Assembly (NCBI GenBank): GCA_963781345.1
Contig: CAWAFQ010000013.1
Coordinates: forward strand, 248,001 to 312,000
Source: JBBRHQ01 sp963781345
Lineage (GTDB): Bacteria > Actinomycetota > Thermoleophilia > Solirubrobacterales > 70-9
Length of the DNA stretch: 64,000 nt
Direction: 5' to 3'
The notes beneath the pieces were generated by a model, which saw only the letters and a list, made by a program, of their open reading frames with translations, did no database searches and was not told where the DNA came from. Every line of letters begins with the position of its first letter. Positions within the stretch are counted from its first letter, which is position 1. Shown here one piece after another: positions 57,714 to 64,000 of this stretch. The translations under genes were made by a program, and so were the position numbers.

Positions 57714-58418
57714 TCAGGAGCCCCCGGACTCGAGTCCCGGCGCCGGGTCGTATCCGAGCTCCGAGGAGATATGGGACCAGGTCAACCTCTGCATCCGCTC
57801 GAGGCTCATCGCCGGATCCCCCATCAGGACCCGCACGCCGCAGCCGTCGATCAGCGCAAGCAGGTGGTCGGCGAAGTCGTCGGGGTCGCGGCCGGCGGCG
57901 ACGGCATCCTCGGCGACTGCGTTACGGATCCAGGAGTGCATGTCCGCGTATAGCCTCGCCGATGTCGGGGCGAGGGCGGGATTCCTGATCGCGCGCAGCC
58001 AGAGCTCGACCCAGAGCATCCAGTCCTGGCGCTGGTCCCCCGGCAGCGGCATGTAGTTGTCGAGCATCAGCCGCATCCGCGCTTCCGCCGTCAGGTAGGG
58101 CGCCTCGCGCTGCGGGACCCGCTCGTTGCCGAGCAGATGGTAGGAGTACTCGAGCGCCTCCGCCAGCAGCGTCTCCCGCGAGTCGAAGTGGTAGTGGATC
58201 AGCGCCGGTGAGACCCCGGCGTCGACCGCGATCCGGGCGATGCGGATGTCGTCGATGCCCTCACCGGCGATCCGCTCGACCGCCGCAGCGAGGATCCTCT
58301 CCCGCGCTCCCGGAGTCTGCTCTTCGCGGGTCGCGCTCGTGGGCGCCGAAGCGTCCGGGCTCAGCTTCGGCCTCCCGCCCCGGCATTGAGGTCGCGGCGC
58401 AACCTCGATGCGAGCCAC
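57714..58418 (-). CDS. TetR-family regulator
   Basis: A 234-residue protein. The N-terminal helix-turn-helix is RERILAAAVERIAGEGIDDIRIARIAVDAGVSPALIHYHFDSRETLLAEALE (about residues 40-90). The rest is a helical ligand-binding domain resembling BetI-like regulators. It starts at GTG 58418, inside the end of the Rieske gene. Two copies of CTGACCTTGTGNTCAG upstream of the Rieske gene are likely binding sites. It probably senses the amine or its product and controls the transporter, the Rieske gene and the divergent unit. Confidence 0.9.
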   Translation of the reverse strand: MARIEVAPRPQCRGGRPKLSPDASAPTSATREEQTPGARERILAAAVERIAGEGIDDIRIARIAVDAGVSPALIHYHFDSRETLLAEALEYSYHLLGNERVPQREAPYLTAEARMRLMLDNYMPLPGDQRQDWMLWVELWLRAIRNPALAPTSARLYADMHSWIRNAVAEDAVAAGRDPDDFADHLLALIDGCGVRVLMGDPAMSLERMQRLTWSHISSELGYDPAPGLESGGS

Positions 58419-59533
58419 CCGACCGCGGCCTCGCGCTCGTTCAGGGGGCCGCAGCCGTAGCCGCGCGTCGTCAGGCCCCTCTGGACGGCCTCGACCAGCT
58501 CGACGTCCTCATCGGTGACGAGGTCGTTGACCCGGTCATTGAGGCGGCGAACGATGCGCCCGCGGACACCCTCCCCGCGTGAGCGCAGCAGCTCCCACTC
58601 GTCGCGCGTGCGCTCGGGACCGTCAGGGTTCATCTGCCATAGGTGGACCTGGTCGGGGTAGAGGTCTATCGCCGTGTTCGGATAGATGAAGAGGTAGCGC
58701 CATACGTGGCGGTCGGCGTCGGTCAGCTTTCCCATCGGCCGCACGATCCGCTGGTAGAGCCGCTCGGTGCGGTTCTCGGAGGGCTTGTCCCGCATCGGCG
58801 CCTCGAACCAGACGTAGTTCTCGTGGATCTCGGCCTGGTAGCGCTCGTAGTCGAGCAGTCGCATCAACCCGGGGTGGGCAATCGGCACGTGGTAGCCCTC
58901 GAGGTAGTTGTCGGCGACGATCTTCCAGTTCGCCCCTTGGGTGTGGTGGTCGCCGCCACTCGCCCGCACGAGCGAGGCGATGTCGTAGGGCTCGAGCCGC
59001 GCGGCGAGGTCGCCGACGAGGTCGGCGAGGGGCTCCGCGTCGGGATCGAGGTTGACGAAGACAATCCCGCAGAGCACCTCGACCCGGGCGCCCATCAGCC
59101 CGAGGCCCTTGCGGTCGAGCCCGCCGGGGAAGCTGCGCAGCTCCGGGGCACCGAGGAGGGATCCGTCGAGCGCGTAGGTCCAGCCGTGGTAGGCGCAGCG
59201 GATCGCACGGGCGCAGCCCGAGGGGTCGCCGACCAGGCGGCGACCTCGGTGCCGGCAGACGTTGCGGAAGGCACGCAGGCCGCCGTCCTTACCGCGGATG
59301 ACGATCACCGACTGCGAGCCGACGCTTGCGGTGATGTAGGAGCCCTGCTCCGGGAGGTCGCTGACGTGCCCGGCGAGTTGCCAGGTGCGCTCGAACACCG
59401 ACGTCTGCTCCAGCGCGGCGATCTCGGGGTCGAAGTAGAGGCGAGGGTCGAGCGCGGCGCCGGCGCCGGCGCGCCCGTGGCCGCCTTCGACGGCCGTTCC
59501 GGTCGGCGTGGGACTGATGGAATCGGTGCGCAT
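58361..59533 (-). CDS. Rieske non-heme iron oxygenase, alpha subunit
   Basis: A 390-residue oxygenase from ATG 59533 (GGAGAG upstream). The Rieske cluster ligands are CRHRGRRL (Cys-x-His) and CAYHGWTY (Cys-x2-His), about residues 91-118. The catalytic iron site is in DNYLEGYHVPIAHPGLM (His, His) with a later Asp. The length and the DNYLEGYHVPIAHP stretch fit the subgroup acting on quaternary amines and carnitine/glycine betaine-like substrates rather than aromatic rings, but that is an inference. No dedicated reductase gene is adjacent. Confidence 0.9.
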   Translation of the reverse strand: MRTDSISPTPTGTAVEGGHGRAGAGAALDPRLYFDPEIAALEQTSVFERTWQLAGHVSDLPEQGSYITASVGSQSVIVIRGKDGGLRAFRNVCRHRGRRLVGDPSGCARAIRCAYHGWTYALDGSLLGAPELRSFPGGLDRKGLGLMGARVEVLCGIVFVNLDPDAEPLADLVGDLAARLEPYDIASLVRASGGDHHTQGANWKIVADNYLEGYHVPIAHPGLMRLLDYERYQAEIHENYVWFEAPMRDKPSENRTERLYQRIVRPMGKLTDADRHVWRYLFIYPNTAIDLYPDQVHLWQMNPDGPERTRDEWELLRSRGEGVRGRIVRRLNDRVNDLVTDEDVELVEAVQRGLTTRGYGCGPLNEREAAVGWLASRLRRDLNAGAGGRS

Positions 59534-59541
59534 TGACTCTC

Positions 59542-59557
59542 CTGACCTTGTGCTCAG
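59542..59557. promoter_or_regulatory. TetR operator candidate 1
   Basis: CTGACCTTGTGCTCAG, an imperfect palindrome (CTGA...TCAG) nine bases before the Rieske start. It is nearly identical to the copy at 59620. Confidence 0.6.
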
Positions 59558-59619
59558 TCCGGGGACCCGCAGCCCGCAAGCGCAGGTCCGACCCACTCCT
59601 CAAGTCAATTCTCCCCAGA

Positions 59620-59637
59620 ACTGACCTTGTGATCAGT
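59620..59637. promoter_or_regulatory. TetR operator candidate 2
   Basis: ACTGACCTTGTGATCAGT: palindromic arms ACTGA/TCAGT. It ends five bases before the -10 box TAACAT of the divergent gene, so a bound repressor would cover that promoter. Confidence 0.65.
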
Positions 59638-59642
59638 CACGC

Positions 59643-59648
59643 TAACAT
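59643..59648 (+). promoter_or_regulatory. -10 box TAACAT before the divergent gene
   Basis: TAACAT, six bases, then ATG 59655: the leaderless arrangement again. Confidence 0.55.
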
Positions 59649-59654
59649 AAGGCA

Positions 59655-60077
59655 ATGGGGAGCGCAAGATCGCTCGGCGGCCTCTGGCCGTGGAACCGCC
59701 ATCGGGCTGATATCAGCTGGCTCTCGCTCACCCCCGAGCCCGAACGCGAGCTGCCCGGAGTCGTCGCGGCGCTGCGCGCCGGCGACCCTCGCGATCTCGG
59801 CGAGTTGCTCGATCGCGAGCGTCACGCGGTCGAGAAGATCGTCCTGCACGGCGACGAGCGGGACTGGTTGCGCTACCTCGGCGAGGCCGTCCGCCTGATC
59901 CTCGACTCCCCCGAGGTCGGACTCAGTCCGGCGCAGAGAACAGCCGCCCTCGAGGTGCTCGCCAACCACCACAGGCTGCTCCTCGGTCTCCCCGGCGACG
60001 CGGCCGAGCGCACCGAGTCCGAGCGCGAGGCGCTCGAGCGCGCGCTGCAACCACCCAACCGCAACGGAGGACCATGA
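59655..60077 (+). CDS. Helical protein of unknown function (140 residues)
   Basis: I do not recognise it. It is soluble, rich in Arg, Glu and Leu, and mostly helical, with WLRYLGEAVRLILDSPEVGLSPAQRTAALEVLANHHRLLLGLPG in the middle. There is no signal, membrane segment or metal motif. Its stop overlaps the next start as ATGA, so it is translated together with the acyl-CoA dehydrogenase. The start is supported by TAACAT six bases upstream. The shared TetR operators suggest a role in the same pathway. Confidence 0.75.
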   Translation: MGSARSLGGLWPWNRHRADISWLSLTPEPERELPGVVAALRAGDPRDLGELLDRERHAVEKIVLHGDERDWLRYLGEAVRLILDSPEVGLSPAQRTAALEVLANHHRLLLGLPGDAAERTESEREALERALQPPNRNGGP

Positions 60078-61270
60078 CCGCCACCTCAGCCGAGCAGAGC
60101 GTCGGGATCGAGCTGACACCTGAGCAGCGCGACCTCCAAAACAGGGCCCGGCGCTTCACCGAAGACTTCCTGATCCCGCGTGAGCAGCTGGCGGAGAGAA
60201 GCCACGGCCGCCTTCCCGCGCCCGAGATCGCCGAGATCAGGGCCGCTGCGATCGAGGCCCGCCTCAACGGCGGTCGCCACACGGTCGCCAATGGGGGCCA
60301 GGGCTGGACGATGTTCGAGAGCTTCCTCGTCGGCGAGCAGTTCGGCCGTGCGACCAACGGGCTGCACTGGCACGTCCCTCAGGCCTACAACGTCCTCGAG
60401 CTGGGGAGCGCGGAGCAGATCGACCGCTACCTGCGCCCCGCCCTGCGCGGCGAGGGCGACACCGCCTACGCCGTCACCGAGGAGCACGCCGGCTCGGACC
60501 CCTCGACGATCGCTACAACGGCGACCCGCAGCGAGGGCGGCTGGGTGATCGACGGCGAGAAGTGGTTCGTGACCTCGGCCGACGCGGCGCTGGTGATGAT
60601 CGTGATGGCCAACGCAATCGACGGCGGCGAGCGGCTGCCGACCCTCTTCCTCGTCGAGCCTGGCGCCGAGGGCGTCGAGTTCGTCGACGATCCCCCCTTC
60701 ACCCACAACTATCCCCACGGCCACCCGACTGTCCGTTTCAGCGGCGTCGAGATCCCCGATGACGCGATCCTCGGCGAGCTGGGCGCCGGTGACGACCTGC
60801 AGCGGTTGTGGTTCACGGAGGAGCGGCTGGGGATCGCGACCCACGCGCTCGGGGCGATGTGGCGACTGATCGACGAGACGACCCGGTGGGCCCTGACCCG
60901 CGAGCAGGGGGGTCAGCGGATCATCGACTACCAGGGGGTCTCCTTCCCGCTCGCCGACTCAGCCGCCGACGCCGCCGCCGGACGCCTGCTGACCGCCCAG
61001 GTTGCGCAACTCACCGACGCCGGCGCCCCCGGCAAGATCGTCCACGCAAAAGCCTCAATGGCGAAGCTGTTCGTGAGCGAAGCCGCGTGCCGGGCGGCCG
61101 ACCGCGCGGTGCAGATCTTCGGTGGTCGCGGCTACCTTCGGACCAACGTCGCCGAGCGCTTCTGGCGAGAGCTGCGGGTCGACCGGATCTGGGAGGGAAC
61201 CTCGGAGATCCAACGACTGATCATCGCCCGTGCGCTCGAGCGCCGCGGGGTCGAGGCGACGATTCACTAA
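60074..61270 (+). CDS. Acyl-CoA dehydrogenase, copy 3
   Basis: A 398-residue acyl-CoA dehydrogenase. AVTEEHAGSDPSTIATTATR is the substrate loop and GEKWFVTSADAALVMIVMANA the beta domain. FGGRGYLRTNVAERFWRELRVDRIWEGTSEIQRLIIARALERRG contains the catalytic Glu. It is closest in layout to copy 2 on the other strand. ATG 60074 overlaps the previous stop. It is probably under the TetR operators and acts on an acyl-CoA derived from the imported amine. Confidence 0.93.
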   Translation: MTATSAEQSVGIELTPEQRDLQNRARRFTEDFLIPREQLAERSHGRLPAPEIAEIRAAAIEARLNGGRHTVANGGQGWTMFESFLVGEQFGRATNGLHWHVPQAYNVLELGSAEQIDRYLRPALRGEGDTAYAVTEEHAGSDPSTIATTATRSEGGWVIDGEKWFVTSADAALVMIVMANAIDGGERLPTLFLVEPGAEGVEFVDDPPFTHNYPHGHPTVRFSGVEIPDDAILGELGAGDDLQRLWFTEERLGIATHALGAMWRLIDETTRWALTREQGGQRIIDYQGVSFPLADSAADAAAGRLLTAQVAQLTDAGAPGKIVHAKASMAKLFVSEAACRAADRAVQIFGGRGYLRTNVAERFWRELRVDRIWEGTSEIQRLIIARALERRGVEATIH

Positions 61271-61291
61271 CAGTAGTTCCCAGCACAAGGT

Positions 61292-61861
61292 CTAGAGACC
61301 AGCGCTCCGCTCCAGGTAGCGCGGCTCGGAAAAGACCCTCCTGACCAGCGGCTCGAACTCTTCGATCGGCAGCGAGTCGAAGCCGGGGTCGAAGCAGTTC
61401 TGGTCATAGAGCTCGCAGAACTCGGCACAGTCGTCGAACCACTCGTGGCCCCGATAGCGCTCGCGGGCGTCGGGATCATCTCCGGTCTTCTCGCCATAGA
61501 AGTGCTGCTGGAAGACCCCATGATGCTCGACTATCCAACAGATCCGCGGCTCGATGTAGGGGCTCAGGATCGCGGCCACCATCTCGCCGTGGGTGTAGGG
61601 CGCCAACTCGTCGCCGATGTCGTGCAGCAACGCCGCGGCCACGTACTCGTCCGAGCGGCCGTCGCGCAAAGCGCGAGTCGCCGACTGCAGCGAGTGCTCG
61701 CAGCGGGAGACCTGATAACCGGCGAACGAGCTCTCCAGCGCCCGGAGCGCAGCAAGCAGCCGGTCCGCCAGCATGGAGATGTAGCGCTCCTCCAGCCGGG
61801 CGAGCAACTCGTAGTCCTCGGCCGTGCCGTCGGACATCCTGGTGAAGCTGACAGTCTCCAA
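61292..61861 (-). CDS. HD-domain protein, PhnZ-like
   Basis: A 189-residue protein starting at TTG 61861, with AAGGAGG upstream. The HD fold residues are visible: CEHSLQSATRALRDGRSDEYVAAALLHDIGDELAPYTHGEMVAAIL, then CWIVEHHGVFQQHFYG. This order (H, Q, HD, H, H) resembles the diiron HD oxygenases such as PhnZ, which cleave C-P bonds, more than phosphodiesterases. The C-terminal CELYDQNCFDPGFDSLPIEEFEPLVRRVF also fits. Neighbouring Rieske and amine genes make a hydroxyalkyl-amine or phosphonate substrate conceivable. Confidence 0.8.
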   Translation of the reverse strand: METVSFTRMSDGTAEDYELLARLEERYISMLADRLLAALRALESSFAGYQVSRCEHSLQSATRALRDGRSDEYVAAALLHDIGDELAPYTHGEMVAAILSPYIEPRICWIVEHHGVFQQHFYGEKTGDDPDARERYRGHEWFDDCAEFCELYDQNCFDPGFDSLPIEEFEPLVRRVFSEPRYLERSAGL

Positions 61862-61925
61862 GGCGACCCTCCTTCTCGGCGGCAGGATACGCCGGGACAG
61901 ATCGCCCGCGTCGTTTCCTCCAACG

Positions 61926-62168
61926 ATGAGGCTCGAGATGTACCTGGTCGCTCACGGCACTGACCGGCCGGTAGCCGGGGCCGAGCAGTACGTCTACGGC
62001 CTAGCCCAGGATGCTGCGACCGCAATTCGGAACCCGGCCTCCCAGGCCGCCCTCGACGGTCCTCTGCGGTGGCAGGTCGCGGTCGAAGATCTATCCGGGC
62101 ACACCGAGGAGCTCCTCCGGCGCCTGGCTCAGGTGAAGATCATCTGGCCGCCGGCGGCAAGGCCGTAG
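61926..62168 (+). CDS. Small ORF of unknown function
   Basis: 80 residues from ATG 61926: MRLEMYLVAHGTDRPVAGAEQ and on to LRRLAQVKIIWPPAARP. It overlaps the convergent dsrE gene at its 3' end by about 40 bases. There is no recognisable domain, and it may not be a gene; it is listed because otherwise 61862-62128 is empty. Confidence 0.3.
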   Translation: MRLEMYLVAHGTDRPVAGAEQYVYGLAQDAATAIRNPASQAALDGPLRWQVAVEDLSGHTEELLRRLAQVKIIWPPAARP

Positions 62169-62627
62169 AACTCGCCGACGGTGATCACGTCCTCGACCTG
62201 GGGAATGAAGTCATCCTCGCTGAGGCCGAAGAGGTCGACCGAGGCCTTGCAGGCATAGAGTCCGCCCTCCGGAGTCGGCGATCATCTCGACGAACTCGGG
62301 AATCGGTGGGATGTCGAGCTTCTCCATCTCCTGCGCCAGCTTGTGGGTGACGAGCGCCGAGACGCCGGGGATGCCGCCGGCCCAGGTGGCGAGGTGCAGG
62401 CCGGGGTTGCCGACCGTCGAGACCTTGACGTGCTCGTGCTTGGCCTTGTTGATCGCGTCGAGCCCGAAGAAGGTGAAGAAGACATTTGCCTCGATTCCCT
62501 CCATCCGGGCTCCGTTGGCCATGATCAGGCCCGGATAGATCCCCTCCAGCGAGCCCTTGGAGACGATGACGGAGACCTTCTCGATCGGCTCCGGTTTCGA
62601 GGTTGCACTCCCGTCCTGGTCAGTCAA
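62129..62627 (-). CDS. DsrE-family sulfur-relay protein, frame broken by one base
   Basis: From TTG 62627 the protein reads KVSVIVSKGSLEGIYPGLIMANGARMEGIEANVFFTFFGLDAI and on to EFVEMIADSGG, then the frame is lost. In the next frame it continues LYACKASVDLFGLSEDDFIPQVEDVITVGEFYGLAAGGQMIFT. Removing one base near 62265 joins them into about 165 residues, with the conserved cysteine in YACKAS. DsrE-like proteins carry sulfur as a persulfide. It lies downstream of dsrC and the sulfide:quinone-reductase-like gene on the same strand. Confidence 0.8.
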
Positions 62628-62641
62628 CAGATCCGCCTTTC

Positions 62642-62960
62642 CTAGATGCAGCCGCGCGGCTTCGGGATGCCGGCGATCTTGGCCGCGAGCTTCGCGGGGC
62701 CTTTGGGGAAGAGCTGGTAGAGCTCCTTGATCGGCACGCCCGAGGCCTTCCCGAGGGTCCGGATCGACGGGGCCGAACCGCTTTCCAGATAGGTATTGCG
62801 CATGTAGTTGACCACCAGCCAGTGGCGATCGGTGAGCTGGTCGATGCCGGCCTCGGCGGCAATCTCGGCCGCGATCTGCTCGTTCCACTGCTCGGGCTGC
62901 TGCAGGAAGCCCTCGGGGTCGACCTCGACCGGCGGTGCCGGCGTAGGTGAGGGTGCTCAT
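62642..62960 (-). CDS. DsrC/TusE-family sulfur carrier, frame broken by one base
   Basis: The start is ATG 62960 (MSTLTYAGT), overlapping the previous stop as ATGA. After eight or nine codons the frame must shift by one base (near 62933) to read PVEVDPEGFLQQPEQWNEQIAAEIA, then LTDRHWLVVNYMRNTYLESGSAPSIRTLGKASG and the C-terminal PKPRGCI with the essential penultimate cysteine. It is about 105 residues when corrected. DsrC/TusE accepts sulfur from DsrE-type donors. Whether the shift is real or an error cannot be told from here. Confidence 0.82.
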
Positions 62961-64000
62961 GGGTTGTCTCCTTGTCCGCTTGCGGTCGGCTGCCTACCGG
63001 CCGTCGACATCCGGGCACTGACGCCGGGGATGTCGTGGCCCGGCAGAAGCATGTGCCAGTAGAGGGGCTGGAAGGCCAGCTTGCCGAGGTGGTTGAGGCG
63101 CGACTCGCGCAGCAGCGGCAGCGGCCCGACGTGGGCGCTCGGGGTAGCGACCGGGGAGCGGCTCGGTCTCGTAGTTGAAGTCGATCAGCAGCGCCTTGTG
63201 GAAGCCGCTCTCGATGAAGCAGTTGACGTGCCCGTCGTAGCTGCCCTCCAGCTCCTCCCCGGCGAGGAAGCGCTCGATGTTCGCCGTCAGCGTCTCGCCC
63301 TCGAAGTGCGTGGCCGAGCCCGCCTTGGAGGTCGGCAGGCTGGCGGCGTCGCCGATCGCGAATACGTTCGGCGCCGCCTTGCTCTGAAGCGTGTGGATAT
63401 CGACGGGTATGAATCCGAGCTCGTCGCCGAGGCCTTGGGAGCGGGCGACGAACGGCGCGCCGCCGTGCAGCGGGACGGTCACCAGCAGATCGAACGGGAT
63501 CTCGCGCTCGTCCCAGCTGACCAGCCGCCCGTCCTCCCCGTCGACTCGCCCGGTCGCGAACTCGGTCTCCAGCTCGATGTCCTTCTCCTCGAACATCCCG
63601 CCGAGGTGCTCGGCCGCAACCGGCTTGGTGAACGCCGCGTCGAGCGGGGTCGCGTAGGTGATCTCCACCTCCGAGCGCACGCCTCGCTCGCGCAGGAACC
63701 AGTCGGCGAGGAAGCAGAACTCCAGCGGCGCGACCGGGCACTTGATCGGCATGTCGATCAGGTTCACGACCAGCCGCCCATGATCGAAAGAGCGCAGCGC
63801 CTCGCGCAGCGCCACCGCGTCCTCGACCGAGTAGAAGGAGAAGACGCTCTCGCCCCAGCCGGGGCCGGTCAGGCCCTCGGTCTCCTCGAACAGCAGCGAG
63901 GCTCCGCTGGCGATCACCAGCACGTCGTAGGCCAGGGTCGACCCGTCGCTCAGGTGGACGGCGTTGGAGTCGGTCTCGACCCGATCGACCTCGGCCGAGG
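62957..64000 (-). CDS. Sulfide:quinone oxidoreductase-like flavoprotein, partial, frame broken
   Basis: The gene runs off the right edge. Visible parts: AYDVLVIASGASLLFEETEGLTGPGWGE, MPIKCPVAPLEFCFLADWFLRERG (cysteines), FDLLVTVPLHGGAP and VFAIGDAASLPTSKAGSATHFEGE. After LPGRYP (near 63140) the frame changes by one base and continues SAHVGPLPLLRESRLNHLGKLAFQPLYWHMLLPGHDIPG, ending in a TGA that overlaps the dsrC ATG. Such enzymes oxidise sulfide or reduce a quinone with FAD. It forms one operon with dsrC and dsrE. Confidence 0.85.

Overview
The window is GC-rich, densely coded chromosomal DNA. I read it as an actinobacterium, probably of the Solirubrobacterales/Thermoleophilia type. That placement is an inference from coding style, GTG/TTG starts, the many genes that appear to be leaderless behind a TANNNT box, and a cyanobacterial-style E2 signature. 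No marker gene was tested. No transposase, integrase, phage gene or CRISPR array was seen.

Layout: (1) 1-10.2 kb: purine synthesis on the + strand (end of purB, a P450, a cupin protein, then purC-S-Q-L-F-N-H). (2) 10.4-14.1 kb: tRNA-Lys, a TPP-riboswitch-controlled thiO and thiS-thiG fusion on the - strand, and a divergent thiE with its own promoter. (3) 14.1-21.9 kb: lipoamide dehydrogenase, pyruvate dehydrogenase E1 alpha/E1 beta/E2, a repetitive CxxC-rich ORF coupled to lipB, and lipA. (4) 22.0-25.2 kb: the most interesting locus. It holds a PqqD-like recognition protein, an HPr-kinase-like protein, four tandem 32-34-residue peptides sharing a P-Y-E-x-P-x-V-E motif, and a radical SAM enzyme with a C-terminal PqqD-like domain. 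This looks like a RiPP (ribosomally made, modified peptide) system. (5) 25.3-30.2 kb: rhomboid protease, D-Ala-D-Ala carboxypeptidase, tRNAs, glutamate dehydrogenase and an acidic protein. (6) 30.4-40.3 kb: an accessory stretch beginning at tRNA-Ala(CGC). It contains repeated copies of the tRNA 3' half between cargo genes (reductase, cyclase-like proteins, cupin, SDR, toxin-antitoxin pair, GNAT, NHL protein) and a decayed gene. (7) 40.4-61.3 kb: a large amine/acyl-CoA catabolic region with a polyamine-type ABC transporter, two flavin amine oxidases, three acyl-CoA dehydrogenases, a DUF1989-GcvT fusion, a Rieske oxygenase and a TetR regulator with two visible operators. (8) 61.3-64 kb: an HD-domain protein and a sulfur module (DsrE, DsrC/TusE and a sulfide:quinone-reductase-like flavoprotein running off the end).

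Physiologically the genes cover purine, thiamine and lipoate supply, the pyruvate dehydrogenase that uses two of those cofactors, and catabolism of amines to acyl-CoA and one-carbon units. Several genes (purC, dsrE, dsrC, the sulfide:quinone reductase, and probably the end of potA) have frames broken by single-base changes. This could be a sequence-quality problem or real decay, so those proteins should be read with care.
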